A DNA stretch of 64,000 nt from Pseudophaeobacter sp. EL27 (lineage in GTDB: Bacteria > Pseudomonadota > Alphaproteobacteria > Rhodobacterales > Rhodobacteraceae), in the NCBI RefSeq assembly GCF_900313025.1, contig NZ_OMPQ01000009.1, positions 124,012-188,011 on the forward strand, read 5' to 3'. The stretch's first letter is position 1; every line of letters starts with the position of its first letter. Positions 35,212-45,364 of the stretch are shown here, piece by piece. The translations under genes and the position numbers were made by a program. The notes beneath the pieces were generated by a model that saw nothing but the letters and a program-made list of their open reading frames with translations, was not told the DNA's origin and ran no database searches.

Positions 35212-36168
35212 CTAAACCGCAATCGCCGTTTCTTCGGTCCAGACATGGCCCTGTGCCAGCAGCCTGCGCTGCACCCGGCCCGGGTAATCCGTGACAATGG
35301 CGTCAACGCCTAACCCGATCATCCGGTCGATATCCGCCACCTCGTTCACCGTCCAGACCGCCACCCGCAGGCCCAGCTCCTGTGCCCGCGCCACCTGATC
35401 CACCGTCACATCCAGATAATAGGGACACCAAAGCGCCCCACCGGCCTGCGCCACCAGATCCGGCGCACTGGTCCCGGCCTTGGTGAGTTCAAGACTGGCA
35501 GCTGCGTGGTCCTCGCCAATATCAGCGGCGTTTTCAGGCAGCTGCGTCAGAAAGGAAGTTGGCATTTCAGGGGCTTGGCGCGTGCATTCCGCCAGCAGAT
35601 CCCAATCAAAACTGTGCATCAGGGTGCGCGTGGTCAACCCCAATGCGCGCACCTCTGCCACCACAGCCGAAACCACTTTGGCGCGGGCCGTTGCATCCTT
35701 CAGCTTTGCCGGATCCGATTTGATCTCCAGCATCAGATGCACGTCGCCGTAGCCCGGCTGGGCAATCAATTCACACAGATCGCTGAGACGCGGAATGCGG
35801 GCCCCATAGAGAAAGGCCTGATCGGGAAAGCGCTGGCCATAGTCGCTGCGCCCATCAAGCCCCCCGACATCCATCACCGTCAAATCAGCCCAGTCCAGAT
35901 CCGAAACCCTGGGTTCCACCCCCTGCAGCCAATTGCCCGCACCGTCGCGCACAATCGAGCCGGTGAGGCTGTGATTATGGGTGATCACCGGCACACCGTC
36001 GCGGGTCATCACCACGTCAAACTCCAACAGGCGCACACCGCAGTTCAGGGTAAAGGCAAAGCCCTCCATGGTGTTTTCCGGCATGACACCACGCGCACCC
36101 CGGTGCCCAATCACCCGGATCAGACCCGCGCCTCCGGTAAAGGCCGCCAATTGGGGGTAGTTCATCAC
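35212..36168 (-). CDS. ugpQ: Glycerophosphodiester phosphodiesterase UgpQ-like
   Basis: The 318-residue TIM-barrel enzyme hydrolyses glycerophosphodiesters to glycerol 3-phosphate and an alcohol. It shows the metal and catalytic motifs [18 protein letters not shown] near residue 20, [18 protein letters not shown] near 48, and LEIKSD near 148. No signal peptide is visible, so it acts in the cytoplasm on imported diesters. It overlaps ugpC by four bases and ends the ugp operon. The C-terminal VWTVNE and TDYPGR segments are typical. Confidence 0.9.
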   Translation of the reverse strand: MMNYPQLAAFTGGAGLIRVIGHRGARGVMPENTMEGFAFTLNCGVRLLEFDVVMTRDGVPVITHNHSLTGSIVRDGAGNWLQGVEPRVSDLDWADLTVMDVGGLDGRSDYGQRFPDQAFLYGARIPRLSDLCELIAQPGYGDVHLMLEIKSDPAKLKDATARAKVVSAVVAEVRALGLTTRTLMHSFDWDLLAECTRQAPEMPTSFLTQLPENAADIGEDHAAASLELTKAGTSAPDLVAQAGGALWCPYYLDVTVDQVARAQELGLRVAVWTVNEVADIDRMIGLGVDAIVTDYPGRVQRRLLAQGHVWTEETAIAV

Positions 36169-37235
36169 AGTCCCAGCCGTTTTTCGGACTTTGGGTCAAA
36201 CAGATGCAACAGCTCTGGTGCAGCCGAGAAACAGTGCTGGCTGCCTGGCTCGGCCGTAACATGTCCGGGGATGGAGGCCACCATCGCGTGCTGGCTGCCG
36301 CTGAGGGTGCCGTGCAGCAGGGTATTGGCGCCCAGTTGCTCGACCATATCGACATTGATGACAATCGGCCCCTCTTCATCCGGGACCAGATGTTCGGGGC
36401 GAATACCCAATAGGACCGCAGTGGACTGCACCGTGGCATCCGACAGCTGCGGAGCGGCCATTTGGACGCCCGTAGACAAGACCAGTGCATCAGGCTCTGC
36501 AGTGGCCGGGATAAAGTTCATCGCCGGGCTGCCAATAAAGCCGGCCACAAAGACCGAAGCTGGCCGGTCATAGAGCTCGATCGGGGTGCCGAACTGTTCG
36601 ACGTAGCCACCGTTCAGCACCATCAGCCGATCCCCCAGCGTCATCGCCTCAACCTGATCATGGGTAACATAGATCGAGGTCACACCAAGGCGCTGCTGCA
36701 GCTTGCGGATTTCCAGACGCATCTGCACCCGCAGCTTGGCATCCAGGTTCGACAAGGGCTCGTCAAACAGAAAGACCTGCGGATCGCGCACAATGGCGCG
36801 CCCCATGGCCACCCGCTGACGCTGCCCCCCGGACAATTGTCGGGGTTTACGGTCAAGATACTGGCGGATCTCCAGAATATCGGCAGCCTCTTCGACACGG
36901 CGGTTGATTTCAGCCTTGGAGAGTTTGCGGATTTTCAGCCCATAGGCCATGTTTTGACGCACCGACATATGCGGGTAGAGCGCGTAGTTCTGGAACACCA
37001 TGGCGATATCGCGCGCCGAGGGTTCCAGCTCATTCACCCGCTGCCCTGCAATAGCGATCTCGCCAGATGTCACGGTTTCAAGCCCGGCAACCATGCGCAG
37101 CAGGGTGGATTTCCCACAGCCCGAGGGGCCGACGATGACGATGAACTCGCCATCTTTGATCTCGCCCTCAACATGGTGCAGCACTTCGGTGGGACCGTAG
37201 GATTTGGTCAGGTCGGTTAGTTTAATCTCAGCCAT
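36165..37235 (-). CDS. ugpC: Glycerol-3-phosphate ABC transporter ATP-binding protein UgpC
   Basis: The 356-residue ATPase has Walker [10 protein letters not shown] near residue 37, VFQNYALYP, the signature [15 protein letters not shown] near 134, Walker B VFLFDEP, and YVTHDQ, followed by the MalK-like regulatory domain (LGIRPEHL near 275). In E. coli UgpC the C-terminal domain is a target of phosphate control; that feature cannot be judged here. It lies 12 bases after ugpE. Confidence 0.92.
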   Translation of the reverse strand: MAEIKLTDLTKSYGPTEVLHHVEGEIKDGEFIVIVGPSGCGKSTLLRMVAGLETVTSGEIAIAGQRVNELEPSARDIAMVFQNYALYPHMSVRQNMAYGLKIRKLSKAEINRRVEEAADILEIRQYLDRKPRQLSGGQRQRVAMGRAIVRDPQVFLFDEPLSNLDAKLRVQMRLEIRKLQQRLGVTSIYVTHDQVEAMTLGDRLMVLNGGYVEQFGTPIELYDRPASVFVAGFIGSPAMNFIPATAEPDALVLSTGVQMAAPQLSDATVQSTAVLLGIRPEHLVPDEEGPIVINVDMVEQLGANTLLHGTLSGSQHAMVASIPGHVTAEPGSQHCFSAAPELLHLFDPKSEKRLGL

Positions 37236-37247
37236 TTGAGGGGCGTC

Positions 37248-38099
37248 CTATTTATCGGTTTCCGTCAAGCCCTGCACAAAGAGCTTTTGCATCGAGATGA
37301 CGACAAAGATCGGCGGGATCATCGCCAGCAGCGCCGTCGTCATGATGATATTCCATTGCGGGCTTTGCTCGGCCGCCTCCAGCATCTGTTTGATCGACAT
37401 GACAATCGTGGTCATCGAGGTATCGGTGGTGATCAGCAGCGGCCAAAGGTACTGGTTCCAGCCAAAGATGAAGAGGATCACAAAGAGCGCCGCAATATTG
37501 GTGCGCGACAGCGGCAGCAGGATATCCCAGAAGAACCGCATCGGCCCTGCCCCATCAATGCGTGCGCTTTCCAGCATCTCGTCTGGGACCGTCAGAAACA
37601 CCTGGCGAAACATGAAAGTCGCAGTGGCCGAGGCGATCAGCGGGATCGACAGCCCCCAGTAGCTGTTGAGCATGCCAAGGTTGGCGACAACTTCAAAGGT
37701 CGGCAGGATCCGCACCTCGACCGGCAGCATCAGGGTGATGAAGATCATCCAGAAACAGGTCATGCGGAAGGGAAAGCGGAAATAGACAATGGCAAAGGCC
37801 GAGAGCAGCGAGATAGCGATTTTGCCCAGCGAGATCATCATCGCCATGGCCAGACTGTTGAGCAGCATCAACCAGACCGGCGCGCTCTGACTGCCGCTGA
37901 GACCTGAGCCAAACAGCGTCTGGCTCAGGTTGTCCCACAGATGGGTGCCGGGCCAAAGCGGCAGCGGCACCTGGTTCATGCGCAGCTCATCATGGGTGGC
38001 GGCGACAAAGGTGATCCAGATCGGCAGGGCAATGGCAATGACGCCAAGCACCAGCACAAAATGGGTGAGCAATGCGGTAAGGGGGCGACGTTCAACCAT
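37248..38099 (-). CDS. ugpE: Glycerol-3-phosphate ABC transporter permease UgpE
   Basis: The 283-residue MalG-type permease has six membrane segments and the EAA loop VPDEMLESARIDGAGPMRFF near residues 172-191. It overlaps the ugpA stop by one base and precedes ugpC. Length and order match the ugp operon. Confidence 0.92.
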   Translation of the reverse strand: MVERRPLTALLTHFVLVLGVIAIALPIWITFVAATHDELRMNQVPLPLWPGTHLWDNLSQTLFGSGLSGSQSAPVWLMLLNSLAMAMMISLGKIAISLLSAFAIVYFRFPFRMTCFWMIFITLMLPVEVRILPTFEVVANLGMLNSYWGLSIPLIASATATFMFRQVFLTVPDEMLESARIDGAGPMRFFWDILLPLSRTNIAALFVILFIFGWNQYLWPLLITTDTSMTTIVMSIKQMLEAAEQSPQWNIIMTTALLAMIPPIFVVISMQKLFVQGLTETDK

Positions 38100-38980
38100 C
38101 AGTATTCCACCTTTCTTTCAACATAGCGGAATTGGACAACAGTCATGGCAATGACCAGCACCATCAGGATCACCGACTGCGCCGCAGATCCGCCTAGGTC
38201 CAGCCCCACAAAGCCATCATTGAAGACCTTGTAGACAAGGATCGTGGTTGAGGTACCCGGCCCGCCCTGGGTCACTGCGTGGATGATGCCGAAGGTCTCG
38301 AAGAAGGCGTAGACCATGTTGATCACCAGCAGGAAAAACGTGGTGGGCGAGATCAGCGGCAGGATGATGGAAAAGAACCGACGCCCCGGGCCGGCACCAT
38401 CAATGGCAGCGGCCTCGATGACGCTGTTGGGGATCGACTGCATCGCCGCAAGGTAGAATAAAAAGTTATAGGCCACCTGTTTCCAGGCCGCAGCCAGGAT
38501 CACCAGCCCCATGGCCTGATTGCCATTCAGGTAGTGGTTCCAGTCAATGCCAACAAATTCAAGGAAGTAGGGGAATATCCCCAGGGTTGGATTGAACATG
38601 AAGACCCAGAGCGCGCCGGCCAGAACCGGGGCCACCGCATAGGGCCAGATCAACAGGGTACGGTACACCATGGCGCCGCGCACCACCCGCTGCGCAAACC
38701 CTGCCAGCACCAGCGCCACGCCCATCGAGAGCCCTGCGACCAGAAGTGAAAAAATGCCGGTGCGCCAAAAGGCATCCAGATAGTGCTGGTCGTCCCAGAG
38801 AACCTGAAAGTTCTCAAACCAGACAAATTCGGATCCCAGGCCAAAGGCGTCCTCGATCAGGAATGACTGATACATCGCCTGACTGGCGGGCCAGATGAAA
38901 AACACCAGCGTGATTGCCAGCTGCGGTGCCACCAATAGATAGGGCAGTGGCGAAGAAGGAAAATGGACGCGTTTCAGCAT
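38099..38980 (-). CDS. ugpA: Glycerol-3-phosphate ABC transporter permease UgpA
   Basis: The ATG at 38980 gives 293 residues starting [17 protein letters not shown], the usual UgpA N-terminus before the first membrane segment. The longer frame from 39061 would run through the hairpin region. Six membrane segments and the EAA loop [18 protein letters not shown] near residue 193 are visible. It pairs with UgpE. Confidence 0.9.
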   Translation of the reverse strand: MLKRVHFPSSPLPYLLVAPQLAITLVFFIWPASQAMYQSFLIEDAFGLGSEFVWFENFQVLWDDQHYLDAFWRTGIFSLLVAGLSMGVALVLAGFAQRVVRGAMVYRTLLIWPYAVAPVLAGALWVFMFNPTLGIFPYFLEFVGIDWNHYLNGNQAMGLVILAAAWKQVAYNFLFYLAAMQSIPNSVIEAAAIDGAGPGRRFFSIILPLISPTTFFLLVINMVYAFFETFGIIHAVTQGGPGTSTTILVYKVFNDGFVGLDLGGSAAQSVILMVLVIAMTVVQFRYVERKVEY

Positions 38981-39010
38981 GGAGTGCCCCGTGTAGTGCC
39001 CAGTAGTGAT

Positions 39011-39063
39011 GCGCCATTTCACTGGCGCGCAAACGAGACCATGCCGCCCAAAGGGCGGCATGG
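39011..39063 (-). terminator. Two hairpins between ugpB and ugpA
   Basis: An 11-bp perfect stem (CCATGCCGCCC / GGGCGGCATGG, loop AAA, 39039-39063) lies 20 bases after the ugpB stop. A second 6-bp stem (GCGCCA / TGGCGC, 39011-39028) follows it. No U-run is present. The arrangement suits partial termination or protection of a stable ugpB message. Confidence 0.55.
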
Positions 39064-39083
39064 CTCAGATCCTTAAGCGGAGC

Positions 39084-40385
39084 TTATTTGGCGGAACGCT
39101 CAAACTTGCGCAGCAGGGTGTTGCCACGCTCAGCCGCTGCGTTCAGCGCCTCAGTTGCCGATTTATCGCCCGCCCAGACGGCCTCCAGCTCTTCGTTGAT
39201 CACATCACGCACCTGAACAAAATTGCCAAAGCGCAGGCCACGGCTGTTCGGAGTTGGCGTGTTCAGGCTCAGCTGCTGAATGGCAGTGTCGGTGCCGGGG
39301 TTGCTCTCGTAGAAACCCTGCTCCTTGGACAGCTCATAGGCGGCTGTGGTGATCGGCACATAGCCGGTCTCCTGGTGCCACCAGGCCTGCACTTCTGGTG
39401 AGGACAGATAGGTCAGGAACTGGGCTGTGCCCTTGTATTCTTCTTCCTCATGGCCTTCGAGCACCCAGAGGGTGGCGCCGCCAATGATCGAGTTCTGTGG
39501 AGCATCAGCGACAGCTGTATCCAGCGGCAGCATGGTCTGACCAAATTCAAACCCGGCCTGGCTCTTGATCGAACCGTAGTAGGCAGAGGAGTTCATCCAC
39601 ATGCCACATTCGCCATTGGTGAACATCGGCAGGCTGTCGCCGCGACGGCCACCGTATTTGAACAGGTTGCCTTCGGTCATGGCAGCGATGCCATCCAGAC
39701 GGGCTGCAACGGCTTCGTTGTTGAAGCTGAACTCGGTGTCGAACCCGGCAAAGCCGTTTTCTTTGGTGCCCATGCCGATGTTGTGCCAGGCCGAGAAGTT
39801 CTCAACCATGACCCAGGACTGCCAGCCAAAGGAAACACCGCAATCCATACCGTTGTCGACCAGTTTCTGGGCGGTTTCCTGAACCTCATCCCAAGTGGTG
39901 GGAACGGAGGCACCGGCCGCATCCAGCGCGGTTTTGTTGTACCACATAACCGGCGTGGAGCTGTTGAAAGGCATCGACAGCAGTTCGCCTTCGGGGGTCT
40001 CGTAGTAAGACACAACCGCAGGCAGGAAGGCGTCGCCGTCAAAGGCTTCGCCAGCGTCTTTCATCAGTTTCTCAACCGGGTAGATCGCGCCTTTGGCAGC
40101 CATCATGGTGGCGGTGCCAACTTCAAAAACCTGCACGATCTGCGGATGCTCTTTGGCACGGAAGGCCGCAATCGCCGCGGTCATGGTTTCGGTGTAGTTG
40201 CCCTTGTAGACAGGAACAACTTTGTAGTCACTCTGCGTGGCGTTGAAATCTTCGGCAATTTTGTTGACGCGTTCGCCATTGGCGCCGCCCATTGCGTGCC
40301 ACCACTGGACCTCGGTTTCAGCAAAGGCAGTACCTGCGGTCGAGGCCAGAATGGCCGACGTGCAAAGAAGTGATTTGATAGACAT
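39084..40385 (-). CDS. ugpB: sn-Glycerol-3-phosphate-binding periplasmic protein UgpB
   Basis: The 433-residue protein has a signal peptide ending GTAFA before ETEVQWWHAMGG. The mature sequence follows E. coli UgpB closely from memory of that family: YKVVPVYKGNYTET, QVFEVGTATMMAAKGAI, PFNSSTPVMWYNK, LENFSAW-like VENFSAWHNIG, APQNSIIGGATLW, and the C-terminal GLRFGNFVQVRDVINEELE with RGNTLLRKFE. It delivers glycerol 3-phosphate or glycerophosphodiesters to UgpAE. First gene of the ugpBAECQ operon, divergent from a LysR gene. Confidence 0.95.
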   Translation of the reverse strand: MSIKSLLCTSAILASTAGTAFAETEVQWWHAMGGANGERVNKIAEDFNATQSDYKVVPVYKGNYTETMTAAIAAFRAKEHPQIVQVFEVGTATMMAAKGAIYPVEKLMKDAGEAFDGDAFLPAVVSYYETPEGELLSMPFNSSTPVMWYNKTALDAAGASVPTTWDEVQETAQKLVDNGMDCGVSFGWQSWVMVENFSAWHNIGMGTKENGFAGFDTEFSFNNEAVAARLDGIAAMTEGNLFKYGGRRGDSLPMFTNGECGMWMNSSAYYGSIKSQAGFEFGQTMLPLDTAVADAPQNSIIGGATLWVLEGHEEEEYKGTAQFLTYLSSPEVQAWWHQETGYVPITTAAYELSKEQGFYESNPGTDTAIQQLSLNTPTPNSRGLRFGNFVQVRDVINEELEAVWAGDKSATEALNAAAERGNTLLRKFERSAK

Positions 40386-40465
40386 ATGAGTTCTCCCCGT
40401 TCATCTGATGCCCAAAGAGTGAGCAGAAATGGGCATAATGCAAGTGAAAGTTTTTTGACATCAAG

Positions 40466-40482
40466 CATAACATGATGTTATG
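40466..40482. promoter_or_regulatory. 17-bp palindrome in the ugpB-lysR gap (candidate LysR operator)
   Basis: CATAACAT-G-ATGTTATG is a perfect inverted repeat in the 135-base divergent gap and contains T-N11-A spacing. A TTGACA at 40455 and TTATGT at 40479 could be plus-strand -35/-10 elements for the LysR gene, with the palindrome in between, which would suit autorepression. Confidence 0.6.
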
Positions 40483-40520
40483 TGATTGCAAAATATCTTT
40501 GAAAATTTGGGGCTAAACCA

Positions 40521-41429
40521 TTGAAATTTAAACTAAGGCAGCTAGAGGCCTTTCAGGCCGTTGCGCAGACCGGATCAGTCACCCGAGCCGCAAAATCTTT
40601 GGGCATATCCCAACCCGCCACTAGCCGCCTGTTGTCCGACTTTTCCAACTCGGTCGCGATTGAGCTGTTTCAGCGCAAAGACGGCATGCTGATTCCCACC
40701 AGCGAAGCGCGCTACCTGCTGTCAGAGGTCGGTCGGGTCTTCGACAGCCTGCGCCATCTGGAGGAACTCAACCGGGACTTGACGGACCGCACCGCCGGAC
40801 ATCTGCGTATTGCCTGCCTGCCGGGCTTTGCCAGCTCCCATTTGCCACAGCTGCTGGCCAAGTTTCTGCAGCAGCGTCCGGGGGTGAATCTCACGCTTGA
40901 GCCGGACCGCCCGGAGCGGATCCTGGAGTGGATCATAGGCGAGCAATATGACTGTGGCATAACAGATGGATTCTCTGGCCATCCGGCGGTTGAACACATC
41001 GATATCGCCATCAAAACGGTTTGTATTTTCCCGCGCGGCCACCGCTTGGCCAAGCTGGAGCGTATTTCGCCACTGGATCTGGCGGATGAGCGCATGATCC
41101 ACACCCGCAAGAGCAGCACGTTTTTCAAAAGCCTGTCGCAGTCCTTCTCGGACCATGGTGTGCTGCTGAATTCCTGGGTCGAGGTGCGTCAGTTCTCCAC
41201 CGCCTGCCTGATGGTGGCCGAGGGTCAGGGGGTTTCCGTTGTCAGCGCCCTGGATGCGGATCAGTTCAAGTCAAAGAACGTCGAGATGCGCCCCTTTGAA
41301 CCGGAACTCTCGCATTGGCTGTCGATCCTGCGCCCGGCCTCCGGCAGCCGCTCACTGCTTTCACTGGATTTTGTCGATACCTTTCTGGAAAGCCTGGCGC
41401 CCTATACGGTGAAGACCGCAGCCCCTTGA
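40521..41429 (+). CDS. LysR-family regulator divergent from ugp
   Basis: The 302-residue protein has an N-terminal helix-turn-helix (KLRQLEAFQAVAQTGSVTRA then LGISQPATSRLLSDF) and a periplasmic-binding-like effector domain (about 90-295). The start codon is TTG at 40521; no ATG is available near the correct N-terminus. Position suggests control of ugpBAECQ, a departure from the phosphate (PhoB) control known in E. coli, but this is inference. Some LysR proteins next to ABC operons sense the transported compound. Confidence 0.88.
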   Translation: MKFKLRQLEAFQAVAQTGSVTRAAKSLGISQPATSRLLSDFSNSVAIELFQRKDGMLIPTSEARYLLSEVGRVFDSLRHLEELNRDLTDRTAGHLRIACLPGFASSHLPQLLAKFLQQRPGVNLTLEPDRPERILEWIIGEQYDCGITDGFSGHPAVEHIDIAIKTVCIFPRGHRLAKLERISPLDLADERMIHTRKSSTFFKSLSQSFSDHGVLLNSWVEVRQFSTACLMVAEGQGVSVVSALDADQFKSKNVEMRPFEPELSHWLSILRPASGSRSLLSLDFVDTFLESLAPYTVKTAAP

Positions 41430-41431
41430 TC

Positions 41432-41458
41432 GAGCCGATAGCGCCTCAGCTATTGCTC
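41432..41458. terminator. Possible bidirectional hairpin between converging LysR genes
   Basis: CGATAGC and GCTATTG pair around GCCTCA with outer GAG/CTC pairs and one bulge. It overlaps the stop of the minus-strand LysR gene. No U-run, so this is weak. Confidence 0.3.
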
Positions 41459-42373
41459 TGACACCCCAATTGCCGCCTGCATATCGCCCCAGAGACGGTT
41501 CAGCGTTGGTTTGCTGTTTTCCTTGTCACGGTACAGCCGGATTTCCAGCGGATGGCGGTGCTCTGCGCCGCCGACGATCTGCATCTGCCCCTCCGCCAGC
41601 TCCTGCTTGCACAGCTCCTGTGGCAGCCAGCCCAGGCCAAAGCCCTCCATCACCATGGCCTTGACCGAGATCGCCAGAACGCTTTGGTTCACCACCAGCA
41701 TCTTAGGTCCATCTAAGTTCTGCCGCAGTGCATGTTCCACCACCGAGCGCAGCGCCGAGACCGTGCCGTAAGACAACAGCGGTACTGGTTTTTTTGGCGT
41801 GCTTTCAAAACGATGCAATGGCCCGTCTGGGCCGACCTTTGACACCGGCACAAACAGATCTTCGCTCAGGGTGATATAGTCGCAATTGCCCAGCGAAAGG
41901 GGGGCCAGTGCATCCATGGCAGGGTGCCAATAGGTCAGGATCACGTCACAGTACCGCTGCTGCAGCGCCGAGACAAACTGATCCACCGCCCAGCCGGTGG
42001 AATTCAGATCAATCTCCAGCCCACCCTCATCAACCAATGGGGCGATATGGGTCTTGTAATGGGTCATATAGAGCGATTGCGAGGTGGCAAAGCGAATGAC
42101 GTTTTCCCCCGCCGCATCAATGATCTGACAGCGCTCCAGGGTCTCATCATAGGTGCGCAACATCACCCGCGACTGCGCCAGAAACACCTCCCCCGCCGGG
42201 GTCAGCGACAGCGGCAAGGTTTGCCGGTTGATCAGCTTGACGCCGAACTCTTCCTCCAGCGCACGAATGCGCCGGGAGAAGGCCGGTTGGCTGACATTAC
42301 GCTCCTCTGCCGCGCGCGAAAAATTCTTCTGCGCGACCAGGGCCTCAAAATCTCTGAGCCAGGCTATGTCCAC
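41450..42373 (-). CDS. LysR-family regulator at the end of the dpp operon (HypT-like)
   Basis: The 307-residue protein has a helix-turn-helix with FSRAAEERNVSQPAFSRRIRA near residues 18-38 and an effector domain with GLGWLPQELC near 245. The N-terminal part resembles E. coli HypT (YjiE), a hypochlorite-responsive LysR protein, but that does not fix its effector. The start is GTG. It lies 29 bases after dppF on the same strand, so it may be co-transcribed with the peptide transporter rather than be divergent, an uncommon LysR arrangement. Confidence 0.85.
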   Translation of the reverse strand: MDIAWLRDFEALVAQKNFSRAAEERNVSQPAFSRRIRALEEEFGVKLINRQTLPLSLTPAGEVFLAQSRVMLRTYDETLERCQIIDAAGENVIRFATSQSLYMTHYKTHIAPLVDEGGLEIDLNSTGWAVDQFVSALQQRYCDVILTYWHPAMDALAPLSLGNCDYITLSEDLFVPVSKVGPDGPLHRFESTPKKPVPLLSYGTVSALRSVVEHALRQNLDGPKMLVVNQSVLAISVKAMVMEGFGLGWLPQELCKQELAEGQMQIVGGAEHRHPLEIRLYRDKENSKPTLNRLWGDMQAAIGVSEQ

Positions 42374-42402
42374 TGTAGCATCCCGTTCAGCATGTCCGGG
42401 CC

Positions 42403-43425
42403 CTACCCGTCCAGCCGCCCTTCTTCGACAGCATGACAGGCCACCAGCGCCCCATCTGGCTGCAGCTGGGGGCGGGGTTGCTCACTCTGGCACCGGCTAT
42501 TGGCATGGGCACAGCGACTTTCAAACGGACATCCCTGCGGCAGGTTGATTGGTGTCGGGATTTCACCGCGCAATCGGATGTGGTTGGGATGATCATCTTT
42601 TAACTGCGGAACCGCAGAAAGCAAAGCACGGGTATAGGGGTGTTTGGGGTTTTCAAACAGGGTTGCCGTATCGGAAAGCTCGCAAACCGAACCCAGATAG
42701 AGCACCGCCACCTTGGTACCAAAGTGCTGCACCACGCTCAGATCGTGGGTGATGAACAGATAGGTGAGGCCGCGCTCGTCCTTGGCCTCCAGCATCAGGT
42801 TCAGCACCTGCGCCTGAATGGAAACATCCAGCGCCGAGATCGGTTCATCCGCGATGATGAACTCAGGATCTACCGTCAGGGCACGGGCAATGGCGATCCG
42901 CTGACGCTGACCACCGGAAAACTCATGCGGGTAGCGCCCGGCCCAACTGGGGTCCACCCCGACCGAACGCATCACATCCGCCACCTTGTCGCGCACCTCG
43001 CCTTTTGACAGGGCGGGATTGTGGTAGCGCACCGGTTCTTCCAGCGCCTGCTGGATGGTCATGCGCGGGTTCAGCGATGCATAGGGGTTCTGAAAGATCA
43101 TCTGCATCTTTTTGCGCAGCGGCATCATGGCGCGCCGCGAGCGATCATCAATGCGCTCCCCGGCGTAGTGGATTTCACCGCCACTGGGGGTCAGCAGCCC
43201 CGCGATCAGCCGGGCAACGGTGGATTTACCACAGCCGCTTTCGCCAACAACACAAAGCGCCTCGCCGGGGGCGACCTCCAGCGAGATATTGTTGACCGCA
43301 TGCACTTCGCGCTTTTCCTGCACCAGCTTGCCACCCTTGAACTTCAAGGTTTCCAGAAAGCCACGGTCCAGTTCAAAGCGTTTTTCAAGATTGCGAATTT
43401 CCAACAGGGGCTGAGGCGCGCTCAT
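42403..43425 (-). CDS. dppF: Dipeptide ABC transporter ATP-binding protein DppF
   Basis: The 340-residue ATPase has Walker A VGESGCGKST near residue 59, the signature FSGGQRQRIAIARAL near 167 and Walker B FIIADEP, plus the oligopeptide-transporter C-terminal extension with a cysteine cluster GCPFESRCAHANSRC near 304. That extension is known to hold an iron-sulfur cluster in this family. It overlaps dppD by one base. Confidence 0.92.
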   Translation of the reverse strand: MSAPQPLLEIRNLEKRFELDRGFLETLKFKGGKLVQEKREVHAVNNISLEVAPGEALCVVGESGCGKSTVARLIAGLLTPSGGEIHYAGERIDDRSRRAMMPLRKKMQMIFQNPYASLNPRMTIQQALEEPVRYHNPALSKGEVRDKVADVMRSVGVDPSWAGRYPHEFSGGQRQRIAIARALTVDPEFIIADEPISALDVSIQAQVLNLMLEAKDERGLTYLFITHDLSVVQHFGTKVAVLYLGSVCELSDTATLFENPKHPYTRALLSAVPQLKDDHPNHIRLRGEIPTPINLPQGCPFESRCAHANSRCQSEQPRPQLQPDGALVACHAVEEGRLDG

Positions 43426-44414
43426 CAGTTCATCTCCTCAACTTTGTCGCTGTGCAACCGGTTCACCTCGTGGCAGGCGACCTCAACATGGGTATATTGC
43501 ACTGGCTTGGGGGCCTCCGTGAGGCAATGATCCTGCACATATTCGCAGCGCGGGCTAAAGGGGCAGCCCTTAGGGATCGCCGTCAGCGAGGGCATATTAC
43601 CCGGGATCTGCTTCAGCCGTTGCCCCGGTTTTGTCTGCTGCGGCAGCGCGTTGATCAACCCCTGCGTATAGGGGTGCTGCGGGTCGTTGATGATTTCCCG
43701 CGTGCGCCCGGCCTCGATGATGCGCCCGGCATACATCACCAGGGTGCGCTCGGTCATCTGGCTGACCACGCCCAAATCATGGGTGATCAGGATCAGGCCG
43801 ACCTTGTTGGATTCACACAACTCCAGCAAGAGCTCCATGATATCGGCCTGAATGGTCACATCCAGCGCCGTTGTTGGCTCATCCGCGATGATCAGCTGCG
43901 GGTCCAGCAGCAGCGCAATGGCGATGATGATCCGCTGGCGCATCCCGCCTGACAGCTCATGCGGGTATTGGTCCAGACGCTCCTCCGGCGAGGGAATATA
44001 GACCTCGCGCAGTTTGACGATAGCGATCTGCTCGGCCTCGGATTTGCTCAGCTTGCGATGGGCCTGCAGAGTTTCCACCATCTGCTGACCAATGGTCAGC
44101 ACCGGGTTCAGCGTCACCATCGGATCCTGAAAGATCATCGCCATCTGGTTGCCGCGAATGCTGCGCATTTTGGCGTCGGACATCTCGGTGATGTCTTCGC
44201 CCAGGAACTGGATCTTGCCGCTGTCGATATAGCCGGGGCGGCTCAGCAGGTTCATCAGGGCAAAGCCAGTGATGGATTTGCCAGCGCCGGATTCCCCGAC
44301 GATGCCCAGACGTTCGCCCTTGCCTAGATCAAAACTGATCTGATTGAGGGCAGTTACGGTATTGTCGCGCATGGCGAATTTCACGCTTAGATCGCGCACG
44401 GAAAGCAAGGACAT
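43425..44414 (-). CDS. dppD: Dipeptide ABC transporter ATP-binding protein DppD
   Basis: The 329-residue partner ATPase has Walker A VGESGAGKS near residue 39, the signature LSGGMRQRIIIAIAL near 153, Walker B LIIADEP and LITHDLGVV. The C-terminal extension has GCPFSPRCEYVQDHC, the same cysteine pattern as DppF. It forms a heterodimer with DppF. It starts 5 bases after dppC. Confidence 0.92.
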   Translation of the reverse strand: MSLLSVRDLSVKFAMRDNTVTALNQISFDLGKGERLGIVGESGAGKSITGFALMNLLSRPGYIDSGKIQFLGEDITEMSDAKMRSIRGNQMAMIFQDPMVTLNPVLTIGQQMVETLQAHRKLSKSEAEQIAIVKLREVYIPSPEERLDQYPHELSGGMRQRIIIAIALLLDPQLIIADEPTTALDVTIQADIMELLLELCESNKVGLILITHDLGVVSQMTERTLVMYAGRIIEAGRTREIINDPQHPYTQGLINALPQQTKPGQRLKQIPGNMPSLTAIPKGCPFSPRCEYVQDHCLTEAPKPVQYTHVEVACHEVNRLHSDKVEEMN

Positions 44415-44419
44415 TGCGC

Positions 44420-45364
44420 TTATCCCTTATAGAGTTTGGGGTTCAGGGCATCACGTAGCCAGTCACCCAAGAGATTGATCACCAGCACCAGCACCACCAG
44501 TACCACGCCGGGAATGGCGGTGATCCACCAGCTGCCCGAGAAGATATAGTCAAAGCCGGAAGAGATCAGCGACCCCAGCGAGGGCTGGCTCGGCGGCATA
44601 CCAAGGCCGAGGAAAGACAGCGAGGCCTCGGAGATGATGGCATTGGCCACCTGCACGGTGGAGATCACAAAGATCGGCGACAGCGAGTTTGGCAGGATGT
44701 GCCGTACCATGATGCGAATGGGACCAAAGCCCAATACGCGGGCGCTGTCGACATATTCCTTCTTTTTCTCCGCCAGCACGGTGGCACGCACGGTGCGAGC
44801 ATACTGCGGCCATTCCGCGACGCCAATCACCGCGATCAGGAAATAGATGGCATATTGGTTGAAGGTCTCAGAGCCAAACATCGCCTGGGTCACCGCCAGA
44901 AAGATGATGGCGACCATCAGGGTCGAGAAAGACAGCTGGATATCGGCCAGCCGCATCAGCAGGCTGTCGATCCGCCCGCCCACATAGCCGGCGATCAAGC
45001 CAATCGAAATCCCAAGGAAAGCCTGCAGGGCAACGGCGCAGATGCCGATCAGTAGTGACAGCCGGGTGCCATAGAGGATGGTGGACCATAGATCGCGGCC
45101 CTGATCATCGGTGCCCAGCATGAACTGCGGGTCGGCCCCTGACACCCAGACGGGGGGGTATTCGCTGTTCATGATGTCGATCTGCGCCGGATCATAGGGA
45201 TCAAAAGGCGCAATCAGCGGCGCCAGAAAGGACATCACCGTGATCACCGCAAAGACCAATAGCGAGACAACGGCCACCGGATTGCGCCGAAAGCTGTAAG
45301 CGATGTTGGAGTTCCAGATCTGCGCCCAGCGCGATGGTTCGGAATTGGTGCTCAGGCTGCTCAT
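44420..45364 (-). CDS. dppC: Dipeptide ABC transporter permease DppC
   Basis: The 314-residue permease has the OppC-type N-terminus (FRRNPVAVVSLLVFAVI), five further membrane segments and the EAA-like loop YVDSARVLGFGPIRIMVRHI near residue 202. LGTDDQGRDLWSTILYGTRLSL near 93 is a strong family motif. It overlaps the dppB stop by four bases. Confidence 0.92.
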   Translation of the reverse strand: MSSLSTNSEPSRWAQIWNSNIAYSFRRNPVAVVSLLVFAVITVMSFLAPLIAPFDPYDPAQIDIMNSEYPPVWVSGADPQFMLGTDDQGRDLWSTILYGTRLSLLIGICAVALQAFLGISIGLIAGYVGGRIDSLLMRLADIQLSFSTLMVAIIFLAVTQAMFGSETFNQYAIYFLIAVIGVAEWPQYARTVRATVLAEKKKEYVDSARVLGFGPIRIMVRHILPNSLSPIFVISTVQVANAIISEASLSFLGLGMPPSQPSLGSLISSGFDYIFSGSWWITAIPGVVLVVLVLVINLLGDWLRDALNPKLYKG

